From contig NZ_CP025394.1 in NCBI RefSeq assembly GCF_002943525.1, forward strand, positions 7,579,001 to 7,643,000: DNA of 64,000 bases, given 5' to 3'. Under the pieces are notes generated by a model. The model ran no database searches. It was not told the origin of the DNA and was given only the letters and a program-made list of their open reading frames with translations. This DNA is from Kitasatospora sp. MMS16-BH015 (GTDB taxonomy: Bacteria > Actinomycetota > Actinomycetes > Streptomycetales > Streptomycetaceae). Made by a program: the position numbers and the translations under genes. This document shows positions 25,599 to 33,710 of the stretch, piece by piece (positions within the stretch are counted from its first letter, which is position 1; the number at the start of each line of letters is the position of its first letter).

Positions 25599-26225
25599 TC
25601 AGGCGCCGAGGGGGAGGTGGTGGGCGTGGGTGGTGGCTGTGCCGGCGGCCTTGGTGTGCAGGTAGCGGAGGTTGCTGGGGGAGAGGTGCAGGCCGGTCGG
25701 CTGGCGCTCGGTCACGGTGAGGCCGTGGGTGGTGAGCTGGGCCGCCTTGTCGGGGTTGTTGGTGAGCAGGCGCAGGGTGGTGGCGCCGAGGGTGGTGAGC
25801 ATCTGGGCCGCGGCGGTGTAGTCGCGGCCGTCCTCGGGGAGGCCGAGCGCGGCGTTCGCGGCGTAGGTGTCCAGGCCGGAGTCCTGCAGCGCGTAGGCGT
25901 CCAGCTTGTTGTAGAGGCCGATGCCGCGGCCCTCCTGGCGGAGGTAGAGCAGGTAGCCGCCGGTCTCGGTGATCCGCTCGGCGGCCTCGCGCAGCTGCGG
26001 CCCGCAGTCGCAGCGGGCGGAGCCGAAGACGTCGCCGGTCAGGCACTCCGAGTGCAGCCGCACCAGCGGCGACCGGCCCGGGTCGGGGGCGCCGAGGGCG
26101 AGGGCGAGGTGTTCGAGGCCGTCGGTGAGGCCGTGGAAGGTGAAGACCTCGGCCTCGGTCCGGTAGCCATCGGGGAAGACGAGGGGGATGTGCACCCGGG
26201 AGCGGATGGTGGCGGCGTTCGGCAT
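25599..26225 (-). CDS. ribA: GTP cyclohydrolase II
   Basis: A 208-aa stand-alone GTP cyclohydrolase II, the first step of riboflavin biosynthesis (GTP to 2,5-diamino-6-ribosylamino-pyrimidinone phosphate). Seen: the zinc cysteines in SECLTGDVFGSARCDCGPQL and the catalytic RQEGRGIGLYNK segment, then TNNPDKAAQLTTHGLTV and an altered tail. No DHBP synthase domain is fused, unlike the main riboflavin operon enzyme, so this is probably a second RibA copy of the kind found in secondary-metabolism or deazapurine contexts. I choose ATG 26225; the frame also opens with a TTG at 26261, but that would place an operator-like palindrome inside the gene. Confidence 0.9.
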   Translation of the reverse strand: MPNAATIRSRVHIPLVFPDGYRTEAEVFTFHGLTDGLEHLALALGAPDPGRSPLVRLHSECLTGDVFGSARCDCGPQLREAAERITETGGYLLYLRQEGRGIGLYNKLDAYALQDSGLDTYAANAALGLPEDGRDYTAAAQMLTTLGATTLRLLTNNPDKAAQLTTHGLTVTERQPTGLHLSPSNLRYLHTKAAGTATTHAHHLPLGA

Positions 26226-26243
26226 GGGGCTGACGGTACTCCG

Positions 26244-26264
26244 TAGTTCCAATTTGAACAACTA
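26244..26264. promoter_or_regulatory. AT-rich operator-like palindrome upstream of ribA
   Basis: A notably AT-rich stretch in a very GC-rich region contains GTTCCAATTTGAAC (26246-26259), a 12/14 dyad, flanked by TAGTT and AACTA. It ends 19 bp before the ribA ATG and lies in the gap shared with the divergent oxidoreductase. It resembles binding sites of MarR/HxlR-type repressors, but no such regulator is in the window. Confidence 0.4.
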
Positions 26265-26507
26265 TGTTGCGTGGGGATGACGCGGGGTCGCGGCAGCTGA
26301 TGCAGGAGGGGATGGGGGGTGGAAGGGGGAGACGGCGGGTGGCTGCGGCAGCGGGGGCAGGAGGGGTGGGATCCGTGGGAGTGGGAGGGGCTGGGGTGGC
26401 GGGGCGGGGCGGGGGAGGCGGTGGGTGGCTGCCTCGTTCGGCGCAGCTTGGGCGCCCGTGGTGGGGGTCGGGCCCGCAAGCTGGGCGGGGGGATCGAGAG
26501 GAGACGG

Positions 26508-27431
26508 GTGGTGTCGAAGGCGTACGCGTTCACGGCGTTCGGTGGGCCGGACGGGCAGGCGTTCGTCGAGCGGCCGGTGCCGGTGCCCGGTGTGGGTGAG
26601 CTGCTGGTGGAGGTGCGGGCGGCCGGGGTTAATCCGGTGGACTGGAAGGTGCGGCGCGGCCTGCTCGGCCGGGAGGTGCCGCTGCCGCACGTGTTCGGGG
26701 GTGAGGTGGCGGGGGTGGTGCGCGGGCTCGGCGACGGGGTGGCCGGGTTCGCGGTGGGTGACCCGGTTTTCGGGCGTCCGCTGGCCGGTGGGTACGCCGA
26801 GCACACCCTGCTGGCCGCCGGGGAGGCGGCGCGGGTGCCGGACGGGGTCTCGGCGGTGCAGGCCGCCGCCCTGCCGGTGGCGGCCGGGACGGCGTACGAC
26901 GCGCTCGCCCAGCTGGGGCTCGCCGCCGGGGAGACGGTGCTGGTCCTCGGGGTGGCGGGCGGGGTGGGCAGCGTGGCCGCGCAGCTGGCCCGGCGGGCCG
27001 GGCTGGTGGTGCTCGGTACGGCGAGCGAGGGCAAGCGGGCGTACGTGGAGTCGCTGGGCGCGCGGGCGGTGGCGTACGGGGAGGACGTGGCCGAGCGGGT
27101 GCGGGCGGCTGCGCCGGGCGGGGTGGACGGGCTGCTCGACCTGGTGGGCGGGGATGACCTGCGGGCGGTGGCGCCGCTGCTGCGGCCGCCCGGGAGGCTG
27201 GTCTCGACGGTGGACCCGGTGACGGCGGTGGAGCTGGACGGGGCCTTCGTACGGCGCACCCACGGGGCGGAGACCTTGGTGGCGCTGGCCGCGCTGGTCG
27301 CCGCCGGCGAACTGGACCCGATGGTGGGGCAGACCTACCCGCTGGCGGAGGCCGGGCGGGCGCTCGCGGAGGTGGAGGCGGGGCACGCGCGCGGCAAGGT
27401 CGTGCTGCTGGTCCCGGGCGGGGCCGAGTGA
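26508..27431 (+). CDS. Zinc-free NADP-dependent quinone oxidoreductase (MDR superfamily)
   Basis: A protein of about 307 aa in the zeta-crystallin/quinone oxidoreductase branch of medium-chain dehydrogenases: KAYAFTAFGGPDGQAF at the start, GVNPVDWKVRRG, GGEVAGVV, then the NADP-binding VLVLGVAGGVGSVAAQLA and a closing PLAEAGRALAEVEAGHARGKVVL. No zinc-binding cysteines are present. It transfers hydride from NADPH to quinones or enones. The start is GTG at 26508 or 26511 behind GAGAGGAG. It is divergent from ribA. The upstream sequence from 26262 is a long G-rich stretch with open frames on it but no gene I can support. Confidence 0.87.
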   Translation: MVSKAYAFTAFGGPDGQAFVERPVPVPGVGELLVEVRAAGVNPVDWKVRRGLLGREVPLPHVFGGEVAGVVRGLGDGVAGFAVGDPVFGRPLAGGYAEHTLLAAGEAARVPDGVSAVQAAALPVAAGTAYDALAQLGLAAGETVLVLGVAGGVGSVAAQLARRAGLVVLGTASEGKRAYVESLGARAVAYGEDVAERVRAAAPGGVDGLLDLVGGDDLRAVAPLLRPPGRLVSTVDPVTAVELDGAFVRRTHGAETLVALAALVAAGELDPMVGQTYPLAEAGRALAEVEAGHARGKVVLLVPGGAE

Positions 27432-27483
27432 TCTTGCGTGACCGGTGAGCTCACGTGACCGATGTGGAGAGGAACGGAACGGT

Positions 27484-28245
27484 ATGAAGCAGACCGAGGT
27501 GGAGACCGGCGGGCCGTGCTGGGTCGAGTTGTCGACATCGGACCCGGAGGCGGCGAAGTGGTTCTACGCGGAGCTGTTCGGCTGGCGGGTGGAGACCGAC
27601 CCCCGGCCGGAGGCGGGCGGGTACAGCTCGCTGCTGCTGGGCGAGGCGCCGGTGGCGGGGCTCGCCCCGGCCTACCCGCCCGGCCGGCCGACCAGTTGGA
27701 CGGTGTCGTTCGCGGTGGCGGACGCCGACGCGGTGGCCGAGCTGGCCCGGGCCCGGGGCGGTTCGGTGGTGATGGAGCCGATGGAGGTCTTCGACCTGGG
27801 GCGGTTCGCGATCCTGGCCGATCCGGCCGGGGCGGTGTTCTCGGTCTGGCAGGCGCGGGCGTTCGGCGGCGCCGCCGTGCTGAACGAGGCGGGCTCGCTG
27901 GGGTGGGTCGAGCTGGCCACCCGGGACACCGCCGGGGCGAAGGAGTTCTACACCCGGGTCTTCGGCTGGAGCGTCACCCTCGGCGGGAGCTACACCCAGT
28001 GGGGCCTCGCGGGCCAGGACTTCGGCGGCATGCTCGAGATGGGCGAGCAGTACCCGCCGGAGGTGCCGCCGCACTGGATGCCGTACTTCGCTGTCGCGGA
28101 CGTGGACCTGACGGCCGAACGGGCCGCCGGGCTGGGCGCGGAGGTGGTGCTGGCCCCCGTCCAGATGGACGGGGGCCCGCGGCTGGCCGTGCTGCGGGAC
28201 GCCCAGGGCGGGGTGTTCGGCATCCACGCTGCCACGGGCGAGTAG
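27484..28245 (+). CDS. Two-domain VOC (glyoxalase/bleomycin-resistance) family protein
   Basis: A 253-aa protein with two VOC repeats of about 120 residues: PCWVELSTSDPEAAKWFYAELFGW in the first and GWVELATRDTAGAKEFYTRVFGW in the second, each ending with a DPAGAVFSVWQ- or DAQGGVFGIH-type strand. This is the layout of the mycobacterial Cfp30B (27-kDa antigen) type. The second half appears to be an internal duplication. The function is unknown; related proteins bind metals or small ligands. The ATG at 27484 has a GGAACGG ribosome-binding site. Confidence 0.88.
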   Translation: MKQTEVETGGPCWVELSTSDPEAAKWFYAELFGWRVETDPRPEAGGYSSLLLGEAPVAGLAPAYPPGRPTSWTVSFAVADADAVAELARARGGSVVMEPMEVFDLGRFAILADPAGAVFSVWQARAFGGAAVLNEAGSLGWVELATRDTAGAKEFYTRVFGWSVTLGGSYTQWGLAGQDFGGMLEMGEQYPPEVPPHWMPYFAVADVDLTAERAAGLGAEVVLAPVQMDGGPRLAVLRDAQGGVFGIHAATGE

Positions 28246-28260
28246 TCCTGCCGGGCCGGG

Positions 28261-28701
28261 TCAGCCGATCTGCTCGGCCAGGGCGAGGATGATCCCGCTC
28301 GGCCCCCGCAGGTAACAGAGCAGATAGCTGTCCTCGAACCTGGCCACCTCGCCGACCAGTTCACCACCGAGCGGGCGGAGCCGGTCGAGGGTGGCCGCCA
28401 GGTCGTCCACGGCGAACATGACGCGGTGCAGCCCGAGCGTGTTCGCCGGGGCGACGGCCGGCTCGGGGGTGATCAGCCCCGGCGCGTGGTACGTCGCCAG
28501 CTCCAGCCGCCCCGGGGCGCCCGGGATCCGCATCATCGCGATCTCGCTGCGCATCCCGCTCAGCCCGACCACCTTCCCGGCCCACTCCCCCTCGATCGCC
28601 ATCCGCCCCTCCAGCTCCATCCCGAGGGCGGTGAAGAAGGCCACTGCGGCGTCGAGGTCGTCCACCACGATGCCGACGTTGTCCATGCGCTGAATGGTCA
28701 T
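28261..28701 (-). CDS. Single-domain VOC family protein
   Basis: A 146-aa glyoxalase-like protein: MDNVGIVVDDLDAAVAFFTALGMELEG at the start, MMRIPGAPGRLELATYH in the middle and YLRGPSGIILALAEQIG at the end, with the characteristic paired beta-alpha-beta-beta-beta units. It is unrelated in close detail to the two-domain VOC protein it faces tail to tail (gap 15 bp). The substrate is unknown. Confidence 0.87.
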   Translation of the reverse strand: MTIQRMDNVGIVVDDLDAAVAFFTALGMELEGRMAIEGEWAGKVVGLSGMRSEIAMMRIPGAPGRLELATYHAPGLITPEPAVAPANTLGLHRVMFAVDDLAATLDRLRPLGGELVGEVARFEDSYLLCYLRGPSGIILALAEQIG

Positions 28702-28744
28702 GGGGCAAGCGTAGGACCGGAGTTGCCCTGATGAGCCGACGGTC

Positions 28745-30370
28745 TCACCGGCGGGTCGGCTGCGGGTGGCGGGAGTCCGCGCCCCGCGGGGTGGGGGAGG
28801 AGCGGCGGGGGGTGTAGGTGCGGAGGGTGGCGAGGAGGGTGAGGAGGACGGCGGTGACGGGGGTCCAGTCGCCGAGGCGGTCGTACCAGGTCCGGGCGGT
28901 GGGGGTGGCGAGGGGGAGGGTGACGGTGAGGGCGCCGGTGGCGGTGGTGGGGAGGTGGGCCAGGCGGCGGCCCTGGCGGTCGTAGGCGACGGAGACGCCG
29001 GTGAGGGAGGCCTGGACGACGGGGCGGCCGGTTTCGGCGGCGCGCAGGGCGCCGAGGGAGGCGTGCTGTTCGGGGGCCCAGGTGGATTGGAAGGTGGAGG
29101 TGGCGGACTGGTAGACGAGCAGCCGGGCGCCGTCGTCGGCGGCGGTGCGGGACATGTCTGGGAAGGCGGATTCGAAGCAGATCAGGGCGCCGACCGGGAG
29201 CGGGCGGCCGGTGCGGTCGGCGGTGGGGAGGAGGTGGAAGGCGGTGCCGGAGGCGCGGTTCTCGCCCGCCGCGCGGCTGACCCCCGCGATCCAGCCGAGC
29301 AGGGGCCGCAGCGGGATGTACTCGCCGAAGGGGACGAGGCGGATCTTGCGGTAGCGCGCGGCGATGCCGTCCGGGGTGACCAGGACGGTGTCCTTGGAGA
29401 TCCGGCCGTCGGCCTTGCGGGCGTCCTCGCCGGCGAGCAGCTGGGCGCCGGTGGTGGCGGAGAGCCGGCGGAGGCTGTCCAGGGCCGGGCGGTCGCGGTC
29501 GAGGTCGGCGGTGGAGCTGCTCTCGCCCCAGACGATCAGGTCGAGCGGCTGCCCGGTGAGCGAGGCGGTGATCCGGGCGCTGGCGTCGAACCGGGCCTGC
29601 GGGTCCTCGACGATGCCGGGCTGGACCAGGGCCACGGTGGCCGTGTCGCCCGGGGAGGGCTGGGTGCGGAAGGCGAAGAGGACGGGCCCGGCGGCGAGGG
29701 TGCAGGCCAGGGCGCCGGCCGCCAGGGCCTTGAGGCGGAGCGGGCGGGCCGTGAGGAGGATGACCACGGCCGTGTTGGCCGCGACCACCGCCGCGCTGAG
29801 CAGCCAGGCCCCGCCGACCGAGGCGAGGGCGAGGATCGCCGGGTGCTGCCACTGGGTGGCGCCGAGCAGGGCCCAGGGCCCGCCGAGGGCGTGCCAGGAG
29901 CGGGCGTACTCGGTGGTGACCCAGACCGCCGGGACGATCACCAGGGCGGTGAGGGCCCGGCGGGCGGTGACCGGCGGGTGGAGCAGGTGGTGGACCGCCA
30001 GGCCGACGGCCGCCGTGAGGGCGCCGAAGAGCAGGGCGATGGCCAGCAGGCCGGGGCCGACCGAGGGGATCAGCCAGTACATCCCGGTGAGGATGAAGCC
30101 GGCGCCGAACCACCAGCCCCGGACGGCGGCCTCCCGGGCGGTCGGGGCCCGCTGCATCAGCAGGAACCCCGGCACCAGCGCCACCCAGGCCAGGGCGGCC
30201 AGCCCCGGCTTCGGGAAGGCCAGCACCGGGACGGCCCCGGCGAGCAGCGCGGCGTACCGGGGCGGCCGGGAGAAGACGGCCCGGAGCCGGGGGAGACGGC
30301 CCCGGCCCGGGGCGGCCTGGGCCTGGGGGGAGGCGGCCCGAGTCCGGGGGAAGGCGGCCCGAAATGTCAT
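28745..30370 (-). CDS. lnt: Apolipoprotein N-acyltransferase
   Basis: A 541-aa membrane enzyme that N-acylates the lipid-modified cysteine of lipoproteins. After ~30 variable residues there are 6-7 transmembrane helices (to about residue 205), then a carbon-nitrogen hydrolase domain with the triad in VWGESSS (Glu), YRKIRLVPFGEYIP (Lys) and LICFESAFPD (Cys). A final helix lies near the C-terminus. High-GC actinobacteria do N-acylate lipoproteins, often with two Lnt copies. The ATG at 30370 is chosen; an upstream start would add 11 poor-quality residues. Confidence 0.92.
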   Translation of the reverse strand: MTFRAAFPRTRAASPQAQAAPGRGRLPRLRAVFSRPPRYAALLAGAVPVLAFPKPGLAALAWVALVPGFLLMQRAPTAREAAVRGWWFGAGFILTGMYWLIPSVGPGLLAIALLFGALTAAVGLAVHHLLHPPVTARRALTALVIVPAVWVTTEYARSWHALGGPWALLGATQWQHPAILALASVGGAWLLSAAVVAANTAVVILLTARPLRLKALAAGALACTLAAGPVLFAFRTQPSPGDTATVALVQPGIVEDPQARFDASARITASLTGQPLDLIVWGESSSTADLDRDRPALDSLRRLSATTGAQLLAGEDARKADGRISKDTVLVTPDGIAARYRKIRLVPFGEYIPLRPLLGWIAGVSRAAGENRASGTAFHLLPTADRTGRPLPVGALICFESAFPDMSRTAADDGARLLVYQSATSTFQSTWAPEQHASLGALRAAETGRPVVQASLTGVSVAYDRQGRRLAHLPTTATGALTVTLPLATPTARTWYDRLGDWTPVTAVLLTLLATLRTYTPRRSSPTPRGADSRHPQPTRR

Positions 30371-30467
30371 GCACCGATTGTGTGCTTTTCGGGCCGCCAG
30401 CACCCGCGTCTTCGCAGGTGTTTCCCCCGAAACCGTCAGATTCGACGGAACGGGGGCGCAGCGGTGA

Positions 30468-32309
30468 TCAGAGCACCACCTCGACCTCGTAGCCGCCCAG
30501 CCACTCGTGCAGCTGGAGCGTCGTCTCCAGGGCCGCCCGGCTCATCCCCTGTTCGAGCGCCGCCGCGCCCTCGCGGGCGACGGCCTGCTTCAGCTGCTCG
30601 GAAAAGAACGGCGCCAGCCGGCTCTCGCCCGCCCGGACGGTCTCGGCCAGCCGCTCGCGGAGCGTCCGGTCGTAGGCCTCGGCGCGGATGGAGGGGTAGG
30701 GGGTCTTGATCCGCTGGGCCACCGCCTCGGGGAGGAGGTCCCGCATGGCGGCCCGCAGCAGGCTCTTCTCGCGGCCGTCGAAGCTCTTCATCGCCCACGG
30801 GACGTTGAAGGTGTACTCGACCAGCCGGTGGTCGGCGAACGGCACCCGGACCTCGAGCCCGCAGGCCATGCTCATCCGGTCCTTGCGGTCGAAGAGCACC
30901 TGGGCGTGCCGGGTGAGCGCCAGGTAGGTGACCTCGCGGTAGCGTGCCTCGGCCGGGTCGGCGAGGTGCTCGTGGGCGGAGATCTCCGCGACGGCGGCGC
31001 TGTGACTGTCCCGCTCGTACGCAGCCAGGTCGAGCTTGGCCAGCAGGTCGGGCGCGAAGACCACCTCGTTGCCCTGGTAGGCGGCCCGACCCTCGTGGAC
31101 CCACGGGAAGGTGGGGGAGAACACCGTGTCCCGCTCGCGCTGCCAGCGGTAGCCGCCGAACACCTCGTCGCCGCACTCGCCGGAGAGGGCGACCGTGGAG
31201 TGCTGGCGGACCAGGCGGAACAGCAGGTGCAGCGAAGCGTGCTCGTCGCCCTTGGCGATCGGCAGGTCGTAGGCGGTGAGCACCGAGGCGCGCAGCGCCG
31301 GGTCGAGCAGGTCGGGCGCCCTGAGCGGCAGCTCGCTGTGGAGCGAGCCGACGTGCTCGGCGAGGATGCGGGCGTAGACGTGGTCCTCGTTGGCCGCGCT
31401 GCCGCCCGTGCCGTCGAGGTCCGGGTCGCTGACCGAGCAGGAGCGGATCCGGTCGCCGCCCCGGGCGGTCGAGATGCGGGCGGCGAGCGCGGTCAGGGAG
31501 GAGGAGTCGAGGCCGCCGGAGAGCAGGGTGCAGAGCGGCACGTCGGCCACCATCTGCTCGGTGACCACGGTCTCGAGCAGATCGCGGACGGTGCCGATGG
31601 TCTGCTCCAGCGAGTCGGTGTGCTCGGCGACCCGCAGCTGCCAGTAGCGCTGCTCCTGCACGCCGGCCCGGGAGACGCGCAGCGTGCAGCCGCCGGGGAG
31701 TTCGCGCATGCCCCGGAAGACGGCCCGGCCCGGGACCTTGGCGACCGAGAGCACGTCGCGCAGCCCGTCCGCGTCGAGCACGGCCTTGAAGTCGGGGTGG
31801 GCGAGGATCGCCTTCGGCTCCGAGCCGAACAGCACGCCGTTCGGGGTGGTCGCGTAGTACAGCGGCTTGACGCCCATCCGGTCCCGGACAAGCAGCAATT
31901 CCTCGCGGTCGGCGTCCCAGATGGCGAAGGCGTAGATGCCCTCCAGCCGGGTGACGAAGCCGGGCCCCCACTGGAGGTAGGCGCGCAGCACCACCTCGGT
32001 GTCGCTGCGGGTCTTGAAGCGGTGCCCCAGGGTGGCGAGTTCGGCGCGAAGCCGCTCGAAGTTGTAGGTCTCGCCGCTGTAGGTCAGCGCGGCACGTCGC
32101 GCGGGGCCCTCGTCGGCCGCCATGGGCTGGCAACCGCCCTCGAGGTCGATCACGGAGAGCCGCCGGTGGCCGAGGGCGACGTGCCGCCCGTACCAGGTGC
32201 CGGCGGCGTCCGGGCCGCGCCGGGCCATCGTGGCGGTCATGGCCTCCGCGATGTCCCGGTACCGGGCGACGTCCCGGGAGTAGTCGACCCAGCCTGCGAT
32301 ACCGCACAT
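30468..32309 (-). CDS. asnB: AsnB-type glutamine-dependent amidotransferase
   Basis: A 613-aa class II glutamine amidotransferase/asparagine-synthase homologue. The N-terminal Cys2 nucleophile (MCGIAGW), RRGPDAAG and RSDTEVVLRAY form the glutaminase half. The synthetase half has the ATP-pyrophosphatase loop SGGLDSS at 264-270 and SGECGDEVFGGY. It can amidate aspartate, but in this operon, beside a nucleotide-sugar dehydrogenase, it more likely turns a sugar uronic acid into a uronamide, as MoeH5 does in moenomycin and WbpS-like enzymes do in O-antigens. The glutaminase motif reads SGETYN rather than the common NGEIYN. Confidence 0.87.
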   Translation of the reverse strand: MCGIAGWVDYSRDVARYRDIAEAMTATMARRGPDAAGTWYGRHVALGHRRLSVIDLEGGCQPMAADEGPARRAALTYSGETYNFERLRAELATLGHRFKTRSDTEVVLRAYLQWGPGFVTRLEGIYAFAIWDADREELLLVRDRMGVKPLYYATTPNGVLFGSEPKAILAHPDFKAVLDADGLRDVLSVAKVPGRAVFRGMRELPGGCTLRVSRAGVQEQRYWQLRVAEHTDSLEQTIGTVRDLLETVVTEQMVADVPLCTLLSGGLDSSSLTALAARISTARGGDRIRSCSVSDPDLDGTGGSAANEDHVYARILAEHVGSLHSELPLRAPDLLDPALRASVLTAYDLPIAKGDEHASLHLLFRLVRQHSTVALSGECGDEVFGGYRWQRERDTVFSPTFPWVHEGRAAYQGNEVVFAPDLLAKLDLAAYERDSHSAAVAEISAHEHLADPAEARYREVTYLALTRHAQVLFDRKDRMSMACGLEVRVPFADHRLVEYTFNVPWAMKSFDGREKSLLRAAMRDLLPEAVAQRIKTPYPSIRAEAYDRTLRERLAETVRAGESRLAPFFSEQLKQAVAREGAAALEQGMSRAALETTLQLHEWLGGYEVEVVL

Positions 32310-32359
32310 GTCAGTTGCTCCTCTGGAAGTAGGGGGAGTTCGGGTTAGGCCGGTCGGTC

Positions 32360-33625
32360 TTACAGGCGTTCGACGTGCGCCTGCGGGGTCAGTGCGCCGC
32401 GGGTGTCGAGCAACAGCGGGGCGTGGTCGGCGAGTTGGTCGAGGTCGTACGTGCGGTGGCGCTGGAGCAGGACGGCGATGTCGGCGGCGGCCAGCGCCTC
32501 GGGCAGTTCGGCGGTGGCGGCGGTGACCGGTGCGCCGTCGACCTCCCAGGCCGGCACGTACGGGTCGTGGAAGGCCACCTCGGCGCCGAGGGCGCGCAGG
32601 CGGCGGACGACGTCGCGGGCCGAGGTCTCGCGCTGGTCGGCGATGTCGGCCTTGTAGGTGACGCCCAGGAGCAGCACCCGGGCGCCGCTGAGCGTGCGGC
32701 CGGTGCGGTCGAGCAGCTGCTGCACCCGCTCGACCACGTACCGGGGCATCCGGGTGTTGATCTCCTGGGCGAGCTCGACCATCCGGAACGGGTAGCCGAG
32801 GGTACGGACCTTGTGGGCCAGGTAGTTGGGGTCGATCGGGATGCAGTGGCCGCCGACGCCCGGGCCGGGGCGGAAGGCTTGATAGCCGAAGGGCTTGGTG
32901 GCGGCGGCGGAGATCGCGTCCCAGAGGTCGATACCCAGCTCGTGGCAGAACACCGCCATCTCGTTGACCAGCGCGATGTTGACGTGCCGGTAGGTGTTCT
33001 CGATCAGCTTGGCCATCTCGGCCTCGCGGGTGCCGGCGGCCTGGACGACCTCGTCGACCAGCTTGCCGTAGAAGGCGGCGGCCGCGGTCGTGCAGCCGGG
33101 GGTGTGGCCGCCGACCACCTTGGGGGTGTTGCGGATGCCGTAGACCTCGTTGCCGGGGTCGACGCGCTCGGGAGAGAAGGCCAGGTGGAAGTCGGCCCCG
33201 GCCGTCAGGCCCGAGAGCCTCTCCAGGATCGGGCGGACCACCTCGTCGGTGGTGCCCGGGTAGGTGGTGGACTCCAGCACCACGAGGGTGTCAGGCCGCA
33301 GGTGGCGGCCGACGGCCGCGCAGGCGGACTCCACCATGGCCAGGTCCGGCCCGCCGTGCTCGGCGAGCGGGGTCGGCACGCAGATCACGACGGCGGCGGC
33401 GCCGGCGACCACGCTCTCGTCGGTGGTCGCGGTGAAGCCGGCCGCACGCATGGCGGCGACCTCGGCGTCGGTGATGTCGTCGACGTGCGAGACACCGGAG
33501 TTGAGGCGCGCGACGAGCTTGGCGCTCGTGTCGAGCCCGGCCACGGTCAGCCCGGAGGCGGTCGCCTCGCGGGCGAGCGGCAGCCCGACGTAGCCGAGAC
33601 CTATGACGACCAGATCAGTGCGCAC
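32360..33625 (-). CDS. UDP-sugar 6-dehydrogenase (UDP-GlcNAc/ManNAc or UDP-Glc type)
   Basis: A 421-aa four-electron nucleotide-sugar dehydrogenase: NAD-binding VIGLGYVGLP at 7-16, VICVPTPL, VLESTTYPGTT, AFSPERVDPGN, EMAKLIENTYRHVNIALVNE and the catalytic cysteine C261 in GVGGHCIPIDPNYL. LESTTYPGTT is commoner in the WbpA/WecC (HexNAc dehydrogenase) branch than in plain UDP-glucose dehydrogenases. The product is a UDP-uronic acid, which could be the substrate of the adjacent AsnB-like enzyme. The gap to that gene is 50 bp on the same strand. Confidence 0.9.
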   Translation of the reverse strand: MRTDLVVIGLGYVGLPLAREATASGLTVAGLDTSAKLVARLNSGVSHVDDITDAEVAAMRAAGFTATTDESVVAGAAAVVICVPTPLAEHGGPDLAMVESACAAVGRHLRPDTLVVLESTTYPGTTDEVVRPILERLSGLTAGADFHLAFSPERVDPGNEVYGIRNTPKVVGGHTPGCTTAAAAFYGKLVDEVVQAAGTREAEMAKLIENTYRHVNIALVNEMAVFCHELGIDLWDAISAAATKPFGYQAFRPGPGVGGHCIPIDPNYLAHKVRTLGYPFRMVELAQEINTRMPRYVVERVQQLLDRTGRTLSGARVLLLGVTYKADIADQRETSARDVVRRLRALGAEVAFHDPYVPAWEVDGAPVTAATAELPEALAAADIAVLLQRHRTYDLDQLADHAPLLLDTRGALTPQAHVERL

Positions 33626-33710
33626 AGTGGTCCTCTCCAGAGGTGATGACGCTGAGGTGGTGGTGATGCTGGGGTGGTGACGCTCGCGTGGTGCGGGCGG
33701 TGGGCGGCGC

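Noticed and set aside
30468..32309. Lasso-peptide asparagine synthetase (AsnB as macrolactam synthetase)
   Set aside because: No lasso precursor, B1 or B2 gene is adjacent; the PqqD-like protein of the window belongs to the radical SAM cluster 9 kb away.
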